Assembly (NCBI GenBank): GCA_964036295.1
Contig: OZ038467.1
Location: 3,539,501-3,603,500 of the forward strand
Source: Plumapathes pennacea
Lineage: Eukaryota; Cnidaria; Anthozoa; Antipatharia; Myriopathidae
DNA: 64,000 nt
Reading direction: 5' to 3'
The translations under genes and the position numbers were made by a program. Under the pieces are notes generated by a model, which ran no database searches, was not told the DNA's origin, and saw only the letters and a list, made by a program, of their open reading frames with translations. Every line of letters starts with the position of its first letter. The first letter of the stretch is position 1. Shown piece after piece: positions 46,684 through 58,821 of this stretch.

Positions 46684-49600
46684 TCATGTTCCAGTTTCCC
46701 TAATCCCCGTTTCTCCTTCAGTAACGAAACCGAGAACATGGGAGGCGAAATCGTCAGCGGTAATTTGCTCCGGTAGATGCTCACGCAGAAGGTTCGCGGC
46801 GTCTCTTGCGTCAAAGGTCCCAGTCTCCGCGCTACCTCCAAGTTCCCCCAGGCCCAACAAGGTGGTGAGGTACTCGGCCAGCTCACCCTCGATCATATGT
46901 TCACCTAGAGAGAGAAATATAAATCATTATCATCATCATCATCATCATATTCTTTATTTCATCACGGAGTCTCATCATCATATGTAATTAAGAAACTTAC
47001 AGATGCTCTTCCGGAGAGCCGTGAAATATAAATGATCGAAGAAAGGTAGTTACTACCCCGCAGAGGCTGTAAGAAACACTTTCAACCAATCAGAAGCCAA
47101 AGTAATTTGCGTTTGGTTTTACATTGACAAATAAACCAATCAGCAGTGCGAGGAAACGTGATTGGCACTTGTTCTCTTGCGTGAGAATATTGCAATCAGG
47201 TTTTGCTTTTGCTCATGATTGGCCAGAATTGCTCCGGAAAGCGCAGCAAAATGCAAAACCAAAGCGATCTATAAGCGACTATAACACGTAGACAACAAAA
47301 CAGTTGACCAGGAAACGAGCATCAACTATCAACGGTGCGCGGGCGAGAGGGGAAGGGAAGGAGTGGAGCTGATACCTTTGCTCTGGATGAGTGACACTAG
47401 TCTCTCTCTGTCTATTACAAATCCTTCATCGGTGGGCTGGCCCAGTCTACTGAACGCTTCACGAAGATCCAAAGGCGACAGGCCAAACGCAGGACGATGG
47501 TTCACATAAACTGGAGACATAGCAAGCGTCCAAGAGTTAGTTACGAGCGAGATACGTGACACGTTTTCCAGACTAGCACAATATAGTAGTGTCAACTCAC
47601 CACATAAATTTTTCTTCATTTGCTTTTGGATAAAGATATCGAACGAGATAAGCCGAGGACGAGAGTGTAGCTACAGTGCTGAGCAAAACTGATATACACT
47701 CCGAATCATAAAACTGATTAGTTAGGTAAACAGCCATCCCACCTACAAACTTTATACACCTATATAATGTATTTTCATGCACCTATATGTACTATATACT
47801 CCACCCCTCCATTCCTCTTTCAATGTTGCGCCCCGAAATACCAGGTGCCAACAGCGGTCAAGATACAGCGGGCCTTATAGGCCACGTCATAGGAGGCAAG
47901 TTTCTCTGCAACTTGTCACAAGTTGAGAGAAGAATTGCTTCGCATGACATGGCCTTTCGTTACAAAGTGTCAACAATTTTCTCAATATTGCCACAGCTGC
48001 AAAGAAGGAATCAAGTCGATACAGTGTCTGAAAACCAAACAAGATCGATGAAACAAACGTACGTCGTATGAACTGCCCCAGGTCCACTTCGTTAACATAC
48101 TTCCCGTTATCCACGTAAGTGCTGAACTTCACTTCATTCAACATGTCTTCGATCTGCCGGGAACGACGGAAGTCACGGTTAGCAAACAACACCAAAAGGC
48201 CTTTAACTCACGGATTTGTTGACAAATGGCACGAAGAAACAGTTCAAGCGAAAAATAAAACGTACTTAATGTACGTTCTGTAAAGTCAAAGCTGTATTTA
48301 GCGGTTATATAGCCGGGTCAAAACTCGCGGGCGGACATCGGTATCCCATCAATTAAAAAATTGTATGAATTTATGGTAGCTACTAAACTGGACATTATAA
48401 TTACTGGGTTGGCCTAGCTATTTGCACTTTATATTCTTTGCTGTTTCTTGGTATATCAACTCAATTATCTTTCCAGCTTCATCCTTTTCAACGCGATTTA
48501 CCTGCGTATGGACATCACACTTACCTCTTGCTCAGACGGGTAGAATCCAAGAGCCCGCATTATGAACGGTACTTGGGTCAGCGGTACTTTAATCGAGACT
48601 TTCCTCGTCTCAGTCGTATCGACACCTTGACTGGAAACAAAGAACACCAAATACGAGCATAAAGTATGACTCGTGACGAATAGCATATCTTTGTCAACTA
48701 TATGTCATGAGATCCATTTTACCTTCTGATTTGGGCGTAGTAGAAGTAGTCCTCCAACTCAGCAAACAATTCCCCATCCCGCCCGCCATCCAACAGACCA
48801 TAGAACGGTACCAGGCCCTCGCCACCGAGTTTGGCCGCGCCCTCTAAGGCACTGAGACAGAAACAAAAGAAGTGTGAGGTTGAGGAATGGTCCTCTGCCA
48901 TGTAAAAACTACCAAATAGTGACAATTGTCATCGTTTGGGCGCCTCAGTCGAAGCGCTGAAAATAGATAAACGCTACAGTTTCATGTTTCTGTCTATCTT
49001 GGCAGGCTGAGTTTTAAGCTGTCAGTGTCTCGTAGAACTTGGGTGGACTTACTCTAAATTGACCTCCCACATCAAGACGTTCAGATCCGCACCTCCCGCT
49101 GTGAAAACAAACTTTCCATCGCATGAACTTGTGAGATTGGACACCTGAGAAAGAGAGAAGGCAAATCAGCAAACTGGGCCCCAGTATCACTCACTAATAT
49201 ACATCCACTGCTTCATTCAGTAAACTCACTCGCTCCTTCACATATTCACTTGCAGATGAGTATGTCACACATTCGCTCACTCACTCACTTAGTCACGCAT
49301 TACTCGCTCCAGATATGTACGTCACACACTCATTCACGCATCACTCGCTCTTTCACAAGTTTACTTGCAGATAAGCCTCACACATTCATTCACTCACTCA
49401 CTTAGTCACGCATTACTCGCTCCAGATAAGTACGTCACACACTCATTCACGCATCACTCGCTCTTTCACAAGTTTACTTGCAGATAAGCCTCACACATTC
49501 ATTCACTCACTCACTTAGTCTCGCATTACTCGCTCCAGATAAGTACGTCACACACTCATTCACGCGTCACTCACTCCTTTACAAGTTTACTTGCAGATAA

Positions 49601-51453
49601 GCCTCACACATTTATTCACTCACTCACTTAGTCACGCATTACTCGCTCCAGATAAGTACGTCACACACTCATTCACGCGTCACTCACTCCTTCACAAGTT
49701 TACTTGCAGATAAGCCTCACACATTCATTCACTCACTCACTTAGTCTCGCATTACTCGCTCCAGATAAGTACGTCACATATTCACATACTCACTCACAGG
49801 AGAGCTAACTCATTCTCTCATTCACACAGTCACGCATCGCTCGCCTCAGATAAGTATTAAGTCACACAATCGCGTATTTACTCGCTCACTCACCCCATCA
49901 GGATGAGCAATCAGCGCCATGGATTTGTGAGGGTTGCCATCTAGAGGAAGAATCTGCAAGCCAACCTGATGAAGAAAAAAAAATTAGTTTGCTGTTGTTG
50001 CTGTTGGACTGCTTGTTTGTTAGAATTACAACCGATTTTTGTGAACACAACTTTATTATTGCACTTGCTGACCCTGTTTTCGATCGCTCCCTCAAAATAT
50101 AATTGGTCCACCGATGACCGCTCTAGTTCAGGACATGAGTTTGGTACAGTGTCTGTATATTCAGTGACAGTCTTACCTTGTCTGTAGTGATGTAAGTGCT
50201 ATATCTGTTGTGTCTTTCCTCTTTGGATGGTAAGACGAGAATTCTAAAACGAAAAAGGCATACCTGAAGGAAACCTGGAACACTGCTGTTCATCTTGTGA
50301 TTGTACTTGACAAAATATAACCAATTTTGCGTAACTTTATCACTACGTCACATCACATCATGTCACATCGTATCACATCACGTTAAATCACGCTACTTCA
50401 CGCACGTCAACTCACATCACATCAAACAGAACTTGGTGCGAACAGATTGATTGGAGACGGTACAGTTTGTAGCGATAGCGAGACGAAAACAACAAACAGG
50501 ACAGCAACGACAGCGAAAAACAAAAGCAGAGAGCGACTTACTTCTGAAGGGGACTACCATATGTGGGGCCCAGTAACGTTTTTCGACACATCTTTGTGGT
50601 AGAGTTGTATAACTTCAATTTAAACTGTTGGTAGAGAACTCGTGCTGGTTAGATACATCTTTGTGGTAGAGTTGTATAACTTCAATTTAAACTGTTGGTA
50701 GAGAACTCGTGCATACTCGATCATACATCTCTATGGTGGAGTTATATAATTTTAGTTTGAACTGTCGGTGGAGAACTCGTGCTGATTAGATACATCTGTA
50801 TGGTGGACTTGCGTTTGAAGTGTTGCTGGAGAACTCGTGCTAGTTAGATACATTTGTATGTTGGCTTTGTATAATTTCAAATGATAATCGACTTGCCTGG
50901 TCGTTAGCCACCACCAAGAAGTTCTCCTTGACAATGGGCGGGTACCACGTGAAGCACTGTGGGACGGCACTCTGTTCAATCCGTTCGGAACTGATGAGAC
51001 GCACGTCATCCGTGCTGCTATTCAGGAGGTCATACTCGACCTGTGGGGGAGGGGGAGGGGTTGGTGAAAACACCGCCTTGTCAGTTTGCTATTGAAGTGT
51101 CAGGTGTAGAGTAGAGAGCATCAAGATTCTATAAAGTGTCTTTATGAAAGAAAGACAATAGAAGAAACGTACCAGAACTCGGTCTTCTCCAAGTGACAGC
51201 AATCTTGGATCGTTGCTATCAAGAGCGACACCAAACGATAGATCTGTGGACCATAAAAATATCTTATTAACCAAGTGCGTGATCCGTATGGTTAGTTACG
51301 AACCGAGTTTCTTTTCTCGCCTTATGGCCCAAGCTGGGAGAGTGCATCTTCCGCTGAGAAAAGACTGTACCGGTCCGCACCGTAAGTTACGAACCGGTAG
51401 ATTGACCGTACTGTGTGTCATATATCAAAAACATATGTACAATAGATAAATTC

Positions 51454-51485
<32 letters not shown>

Positions 51486-54400
51486 CGCGGGGAGAGGAAG
51501 GATATTTCTAGTAAGAGTGAACAAGAAAATTGAAGTTCATTCTAATTCAAGAAAACGCCGCGTTTCTTTTAAAGTTTTCAGTGCTGTGTGTAAAGGTAGA
51601 CGTTATTACCTCTAATAGCCTTGTAATGAGCTCGGTTTTTTCCCACGTACACCCAGGGCTGCTCGTCATTGTCAGGTTGGCGTTTGAATAACGTCACACA
51701 TCGGTCAAGGTCCTAGATTATAGAGAAAAGAAGCGTCTTAAAATCGACAAATCAGACCATTTTCGGTGGTCACAGCAAGAAGGACTATTTGCCATTTAGA
51801 TCGACGTAGCCTTCACTAAAGGAAAGGGGAAGAACCACAGCCTGGGACAGATGCTCCTTGTTTGGTACTCCTGAGATGCTATTAAAACATATGATTCAGT
51901 ATCTCATCAGTTTTGTCTTCAAATCTTTTTGAATGGTATTTTGATAGTGCGTAACAAGCGTATTTTAGAATGCGTGACACTCACCGCAGATGCCAAGTCA
52001 GTGGAGTCGTGCGAAAAACACGTTGTGCGTGACACAATCATGACAGTGACTGAATGGTATTTTGAGAGTGCGTAACAAGTTTATTTCAGATGCATGACAC
52101 TCACCGCAGATGCCAGGAAAGTGGTGTCGTGCGAGAACACGATGTGCGTGACACAGTCATGACAGTGACTGAAGATAGCCACTCCTTCATCCGTCCCTTC
52201 TTCATGTAAACTTAAGGCGTCCAAAACCCTGACGGTACCGTTTGTGAAACCCAACGCTGGAATCAAAAGAAAAACAAAAAAGGAAAAAATTAATTATGAC
52301 AACAACAAGAAGGTAGAGACCCAACTCAGGATTAGGACTTATCGTGCTTGAACAAGTTGAAGAAACTGGAGAAGAAGTTGAAGGTGGTCACTTGTGGAAA
52401 TGTAAAAGGGTTAATTCATACGTACCAAGCAGGTCTCCTGATGGGTTGAATGCCATGCACTTGATCATCAACTGTCGCGGAAACTGTCGAGAGTGGAGAA
52501 GTTCCCTTCGAAAAAAATTATACAATATTCAGTGAGTGCCGATTAAAACGCTGCTGTGAAGAAGAGGTGTTCATCCTCATTCTATCAGCGACTGCTTTGT
52601 TCACACATAGAACACTGTTAAAACTGTTTCACGCCGAGAACAAGGATAAGAACGCGTGAACATGGAAAAGGAATGTAGGGCAGCGGAATGACTCATGCGC
52701 GATCATTCTTCTAAGAACCACACACAGCGAGTGATCTTTTCTTATTTTTATGTTTCATTTGTTTGGCTGCTTTTAATGCTGCCCTTCTCTACACTTCCGC
52801 ACTTCTTATCAAACCATGGATGTCGTAGTGCATGCTGTGCGCGATCGCAGTGAAGATAATTTAACATCACTCACTTCTTCTCGTAGTCCCACAACTGCAG
52901 CAGACCAGAGTAACTTCCTATGCACAGCCGGGGCCTACGTGACACACAGACAAGAAACACCATTCTGAGCTTCACGTACGAAACCACCGCCGCTAGAGTT
53001 CAATTCGCAGAGACTTGGATTTGTGGGTGAAGGTCAAACACCATTTACACGCACTAAGAAAAATGGCACGGCCTCCTCAAAAGTTTAACGACTTTTTCGT
53101 TGCACTTTTCCGAATTCGATTAAAATTTCTACACACGATAATGGGTCTTTTGCCTATATTTTCTGTTCAGTTGTAGGTAGCATTGTGCTGGTGACACTCA
53201 AAAGAGAGTGGAGGGAAAAACTCTACAAACAGTGATAAATAACTCACTCTGAAGGATGGCACGCAATGGCATGGACGGCATTATCATGCTCTTGACGAAT
53301 AAACTGCAAAATAGATATATAACATGCCGGTATCAAACATGAAAGGGCACACTGGTCAAGACAGCAACTTTCACACGGAGAATGCACCAAGAAGTAAGGG
53401 CTTATTTTCCTAAAATGAGTAAATGTCACTTTTATTTCCGATACACCAGCAATTCTAGGAAATGTAGCAGAACAGAGCACATCAGCAACTCTAGCAAAAA
53501 TCACAGAAGAGCACGAAGAAACACAACACATGGACAATTCCAGGAACTGCTAGCGACAAATTTCTGAGAAACTAAAAAAATCCATAGGGTGGCATTTCTA
53601 AGAAAAAAAAGTCATTTCTGAAAAGAAATTAAGTTTAGTCTTCCTATTTCATTCAAATGATCGTCTTGAAAATAAGGGAAGAAATTACGCAATTACTGTG
53701 GTTGCGCTGACTGTTACCTGCAGTTCACTGCCATCTGGTGCAAAGTGGGCAACGTTGGCCGTGACTGAACCAATCACAAAATCATTGATGGCAAATGGTT
53801 GGGCGTCAAGTGTGGAGCTTGCTGGATAATTGGGCTTTGTATCCGACAGTCTACGGAAGAGAAAAGTCGCAAGTGTGAAAATTCAATCAGTCTTCCCTCT
53901 AAAATCATCGCGATTCTGAACATCGTAGTGATGGGAATGGGAAATAAATGAGACACCCTCCCGGTTGGTGACTTAATACTTACTGGGCAGCTTCAGAAGG
54001 AGACTTTGACGAGTAAGAAAAGGAAACCGAGTTAAGAGATCCAACGTTGAAATGTTTATACCTGCAACAGAATATAAAACACATTCTGTAAGTTTGAAAT
54101 GACCTAACCTACGCATCAACAACCACTTCAAATAGTTTTAATTGTTAAGTGTCATTCTTTGCGCAAAAGTGAGTGTGCGGGAGCTCGTTTGCCGCCTTCA
54201 CTGTTATCTTGCTGTTACTTGGAGTGTGTTGCCAGTATGCCTAACATGTTATACAGTGGAACCCCCGCCTTACGGCCACTTTTTTTGTCCTGCGGTACAA
54301 ACGCCCAGTGATTTTCTTAAATGAAGCCCCGTTAACACGGCCACTCCAAATTAATACGGCCAGATATTTTATGTCCCGATGGATGATGTATTAACGGGGT

Positions 54401-57400
54401 TCCACTCAGTGTATTTCAAAAACGAGATAAAGCCAGAGGCAGTCTCATCCTTCGCATTTAGCACATACCAGTTTGAAAGTGTTAGCTGTTGGTCATAGAA
54501 GCGCACGTGGCCTGCAACATCTCCGGAAACAATGTATCTACAAGTAGATAAGAAAACGATGCATAAGAACTTGTGTATGACACTTAAATTCTGTCCTCTT
54601 GTCAGAGGATCAGTGGGGCTTCCGCACAAAAGCTCTAAGTACAAACCCCAAAGATTAATTCATACATCCTATCTGCAGCAGTTCCAGGGGAAAGTCGGCT
54701 TTGGCTCGGTTCAACAGGTCTCAACATGAAATGACAAATAGCGTGAGAGAGAAGTGCTCCACGACATCACGATAATTTGCGCACAGTTTCCATTCTCTAA
54801 TACAAACTCCTTGGTGTGCTTCATAACATTTATTATATAGACACGAGTGTTTTATTGGAAAATATACCGTGCGTAAAATCCATACGAAACTACATCCGGG
54901 ACCCGAGTGGCGTATTTTCCATATTCTCACTAGTGAGGATATCGTTTGCGTCATTTCCCGCTTTTGCACAGTTGTTTGTGCAATTTCTCGTAAAACACCC
55001 GTGTCTTATTATAATAAAAAGAAAATTACACGGCGGCTTTAAGATATGGATTTTATTTTCTCGTGGTAAAAACAATATTTTACTCACTCGCGAAGCGCTC
55101 GGTCGTAAAATATTGTTTTTACCACTCGAAAATAAAATTCATATCTTGGCGCCGCCGTGTACTATCCTCTATCTATTTAGTATAACCATCATAGTTAGTG
55201 TCTTACTTGTCAATAACTGTTAAGACAGTCAGTGCCTTCTCCTGAAGCTTGACGATCTTGAATGCTTTTCTGTTGCACGGCAGGTCTCCTCCAGCATGTT
55301 CCCACACCACAACGTTCCCACAGCTTGTTGCAGTCAGGCCCCTGGTGGACTGGCTTTGAAAGATCGACTGGCTGTACAGACCCACACTTCTGTTAAAGTC
55401 CTTCAGATAGAGAGCAACAGTATTCAAGCAATGTTTTTGGCAAACTGTACATACGCTTTTGGAGCCCGAAGTGTTCTCTCCCAGTTTCCTAGGGTATTTC
55501 CTGGTGCAGAGGTCAGTAAAAGTTTCAGAAAAACTTCGTGATCCTGGTGAAAATTTTCCGATGCAGAGGTGGTGAAAATTTCAGAAACAATTCCTGGTGC
55601 CGAGGTAGGTGAAAATTTCAGAAAAAATTCCTGATGCCAAAATAGGTGAAAATTTTAGAAACAATTCCTGATGCCAGGTCGGGTGAAAATTCAGAAAAAA
55701 TTCCTGATGCGGGGACAGGTGAAAATTTCAGAAAAAATTCCTGATGCCAAGGTAGGAGAAAATTTCAGAAAATAATCCTAGTGTCAGGGTAGGAGAAAAT
55801 TTCAGAAAATAATCCTAGTGTCAGGGTGGGTGAAAATTTCAGAAAATTTTCCTGGTGTCAGGGTGGGTGAAAATTTCAGAAAAAGATTCTGAGGCCAAGG
55901 TGGGTGACATATTCAGAAAAAATATCCTGGGGCAGGGTTATAAATGCACTCTCAACTGCATGTCCTGGTGGTTACTAGTATCATTCTACTTACTAGTATC
56001 ATTCTACTTATCAGTACCATTCTACTTACCTTATCAGACAGTGGAGGGGCAACATATTCCAGTGTTCTCTCTTTCTGAAAATGACAAAGGAAAAGGTGTT
56101 GCAGTACATTTTCATGTACCAGTATGCAGTTACATTCATTTTTACCTTACTTACCCAAAAGTAGAATATGACTTGTGATTGGCTGTTGCTCACTAGCTGA
56201 TTTGTATCCTCTGGATTGAAGTAGATGTAGTTCTTAAGAAACAGGGAAGACAGAAATTGTCGTTATTAGCTGGCTAGTCACTTACAATAGTCGCTTACAA
56301 GAGCTTTCACTTGCCCTGATGGAGGGCTTACACTTTAAGCATCAACTTTTTATTGGTGTCCAGTTATTTGACCTGTAATCGATTTATCACTTGTTCCCCT
56401 AATAGATTTGACTGAGGAACCACAAGGTTGATCATGTGAGTTCCACTGTACCAGCTCGGCTCCGTCAGGATCAAAGCCTTCTCATATGGTATTATGGTGA
56501 AATATTCCATATCAAAGTCTTGTTCATTGACTTTTTCTTCACAAACACATTCATGAGAAAGGTCAAGCCACCAATAGATACAACTTAACCATTCAAAAGC
56601 ATTGCATAGAGTCAATATGTAGTGTACCTGGAGTCCAAAGCTGTCATCAAGAGTAACAGAACACATGGGCGTTGTTCCATCAACAGTCCAGTCCCACACA
56701 GACACCTCTTGTGGAAAACTTGCGCTGATTGTTGCAATGTACTTGGCATCTGGAGACATGGCAAGAGCTGCGCAGCCATCTGCATGGGCATCAAATATTG
56801 TCTGCACTGGGATCCTGTGTTACATAGGCAACAAGAAAATAATGACTGACCGAGGATAAGCAGGCCCCCACTTATATATTCTGCAGGCTCTAGCAATAAC
56901 AGTGTAGGTTCATAATTTCAGTAGCAACTTTCATGATCAGTTTTAAATGTGTGTACTGAAACAGTATTTGTATTGATCTCCCGGGGGGGGGGGGGGGGGG
57001 GGGTACTCCCATATATTTCCTAATAGATATAGGGATGTTCTGCCCAATAGGGTATCATTTTCAGGGTCTTCTGTCTTAAACAGGGTATCAATTTTTACAT
57101 TTTCGTGTCTTAAACAGGGTTATTTTCTGAAGATTTTCTCCTCCCCCCTCAACCACATTTTTGCTCTTGTCATTTTCGCGTGTTTTCTTCATATGTTCCA
57201 GTGGAAACGCGTGCAACGCAGGCTAACTTATCTAAACTTAGTCTTGAACAGGGTATCAAATTAGATCACTTTGTCTTAGACAGGGAGGGTTCTATAGAGT
57301 CAGGGGAACACCCCTACCCAAATTCCTATTGAGTATCCCCCCCCCCCCCCCCAGATTGATCTATACAATCAGTCAATAATGACTAATTATTACTAATGCT

Positions 57401-58821
57401 ATTAGTATATATCAACTAAACTGTAACTGTAATGCTTTAATGTGAACTTATATTGTGAATATGTAATATTGTCCCTCTTGGAATTAAAGTGTGGATCAAA
57501 AATTTTGTCCTGCCCAACCAGAATTAATAGGACATTTGGGAAATCTAATTGGAGCATGTCCGGATGTCCAGCACCATTGCTGCAAATGTACCAAACTCAC
57601 CCTGTAAAAGAATCCCACAGAATGACCATGCTGCCTTTTCCAGCATCCGCAGTGCCAATCCACCTCTTATCTTCACTCACACATGTACATGTGATAGCAT
57701 TACACTGGAGAAAAATATGAAAAAGATGACTGGCAAAATTATTATGAGCTCCAGTTGTAAGACATGCAGGCTGCAGCATATTTATGGTAAATACTTACAT
57801 GACCCTGAAGTAGCTGCTGCTTGTTGTACACCCAGTCAAATAGTACTCCTGTATGTGCTGTTGTAAAAAACACCATCTGAGAAGATGAAAATTTGAGATT
57901 AGAAATTTAAACATTTGTGTAGGACTTAATCTATAATATTAGAAAAGAGAAACAGATATCACTAGAATTGAAAACACTAATGATCTGAATGACGAATGTT
58001 TTAGGAATTATGTCCAGAGAAGATGTTGTGCAGTTCAATATTAAAGAGCTTCAGGATGAAGCTCAGGAAGATGACAGCAACCTTGGCAAAAAGAGATTGG
58101 GGATAACAACAAGAGGCACTGTATTCTTGGTCAACAAATTACTATGTAAAAGTTTATAGATGTGGGAAATAGATAATGCAATATTGTCATTTGTCTTGTT
58201 CCTCTACGTTAGGTGCTCAAAGTCAACAGGATGAAAATGGGGGAGGGGAGGCTTACTTCAAATATTGACTTCGTGGGTGGGTGGGGGGGCTTATTGTATA
58301 TGTGGGAGGTGTTACAGTACAAAAATATCGGAGCTTCCTTCTTTGCATAGCCTGGGTACCAGATGTTCTCCAATCGATCTCTTAAAAGACCTGGTTTTCG
58401 CTCTTTCACGTTCGCTCACAAGTTTGTCGAAGATAGAATCCCTGATACCCAAGATTTCCTTGTGTGCTTCATTTTTATGTGTATAAAAACAAATTAACGA
58501 CAAAGGAGTCGTAAATAACTCACCTTGCGAGCTTCGTCCGATAAATTGTGAACAGGTACGAGTCTGTTAACCCCAAACGACCAGCACATGTTCTAAGAGC
58601 AAACAGCTTGTACTTAACTCACAAGGAAAGTTGTGTTTAACATTTATGCAATATTAGGGACGTTATTTCTATTAGAAAATCGCAATTTTGTGTACCAAAG
58701 CTGTCGAAGAAGACTTTGAAGTTTCTTCCTCGGTGTCTTCGTCTTCTTCTCTGTTGTCGCGTGAAGTTGTTGCTGTTTCTACTCGCGATTGTGCTCCAGA
58801 TCTTATCTCTTCTTCTTCCAT
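46684..58821 (-). CDS. CFAP251: Cilia- and flagella-associated protein 251 (WDR66)
   Basis: Exons in transcript order: 58821-58696, 58592-58524, 57876-57799, 57704-57601, 56814-56628, 56232-56155, 56074-56030, 55400-55207, 54537-54469, 54061-53984, 53850-53718, 53303-53248, 52934-52875, 52505-52426, 52256-52105, 51712-51610, 51243-51173, 51040-50897, 50624-50542, 50243-50177, 49965-49894, 49144-49053, 48851-48723, 48630-48525, 48153-48063, 47510-47376, 46904-46684; 2,823 nt, 940 aa. A short acidic N-terminus (MEEEEIRSG) precedes many WD-type repeats (e.g. [55 protein letters not shown]). From residue about 714 comes the family's EF-hand-like C-terminus ([44 protein letters not shown]). CFAP251 belongs to the calmodulin/spoke-associated complex at the base of radial spoke 3 in axonemes. 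Vertebrate proteins have a longer Glu-rich N-terminus. Intron 18 uses a GC donor. Confidence 0.95.
49308..49870. repeat. 113-bp minisatellite in CFAP251 intron 21
   Basis: CTCCAGATAAGTACGTCACA recurs at about 49308, 49421, 49534, 49647 and 49760, a period of 113 bases. Units are rich in CACTCACT and contain ACAAGTTTACTTGCAGATAA. Degenerate half units flank the array on both sides. Confidence 0.9.
50589..50880. repeat. Exon-derived tandem repeat in CFAP251 intron 18
   Basis: Units of 58-70 bases, each containing ACATCTTTGTGGTAGAGTTG or a variant, start at about 50591, 50658, 50728, 50795 and 50853. The first unit overlaps the true 5' part of exon 19. The next unit copies the exon start and its acceptor (minus strand CTACCAACAG then TTTAAATTGAAG) perfectly; the later units diverge progressively. 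Confidence 0.85.
50896..50896 (-). other. GC splice donor of CFAP251 intron 18
   Basis: On the minus strand exon 18 ends CGACCAG and the intron begins GCAAGTCG. The surrounding bases are a perfect consensus for a GC-AG intron. Both flanking exons keep phase 0 and the protein reads ..[13 protein letters not shown].., so the donor is well supported. Confidence 0.85.
51930..52170. repeat. Tandem duplication of the 3' end of CFAP251 exon 15
   Basis: TGAATGGTATTTTGATAGTG (51930) and TGAATGGTATTTTGAGAGTG (52051) start two copies of 121 bp. Each contains the exon 15 donor (minus strand ATCTGCG|GTGAGTG) and about 66 bases of coding sequence. Copy 2 overlaps the true exon; copy 1 lies in intron 15. 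Confidence 0.9.
54250..54416. mobile_element. Tc1/mariner-type MITE in CFAP251 intron 9
   Basis: TACAGTGGAACCCCCGCCTT at the left and GGGGTTCCACTCAGTGTA at the right are inverted ends flanked by TA, and the interior repeats TAATACGGCCA and ACGGCCACT. This is the usual form of small mariner-derived elements. Confidence 0.7.
54838..55006. mobile_element. Palindromic element ending GACACGAGTGTTTTA
   Basis: The left end GACACGAGTGTTTTATTGG pairs with the right end GTAAAACACCCGTGTC; inside, GGAAAATA pairs with TATTTTCC-like sequence and CTCACTAGTGAG is itself a palindrome. It lies in CFAP251 intron 8. Confidence 0.6.
55028..55162. mobile_element. Near-perfect hairpin element, 135 bp
   Basis: TACACGGCGGCTTTAAGATA through TAAAATATTGTTTTTACC returns as GGTAAAAACAATATTTTACT..ATATCTTGGCGCCGCCGTGTA. 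The loop is a short GCGAAGCGCTCGG segment. It lies 45 bases from CFAP251 exon 8. Confidence 0.75.
55515..55930. repeat. About 37-bp minisatellite in CFAP251 intron 7
   Basis: About ten units of roughly 37 bp, each close to GTGAAAATTTCAGAAAAAAT followed by TCCTGATGCCAAGGTAG. The unit resembles the reverse complement of the array at 14696-14940. Confidence 0.85.
56984..57354. mobile_element. Palindromic element with poly-G/poly-C ends
   Basis: A run of G followed by GTACTCCCATATATTTCCTA at the left and CCCAAATTCCTATTGAGTA followed by a run of C at the right. The interior repeats CAGGGTATCA and GTCTTAAACAGGGT. Related sequences occur at 21640-21712 and 60735-61170. It lies in CFAP251 intron 4. 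Confidence 0.6.
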
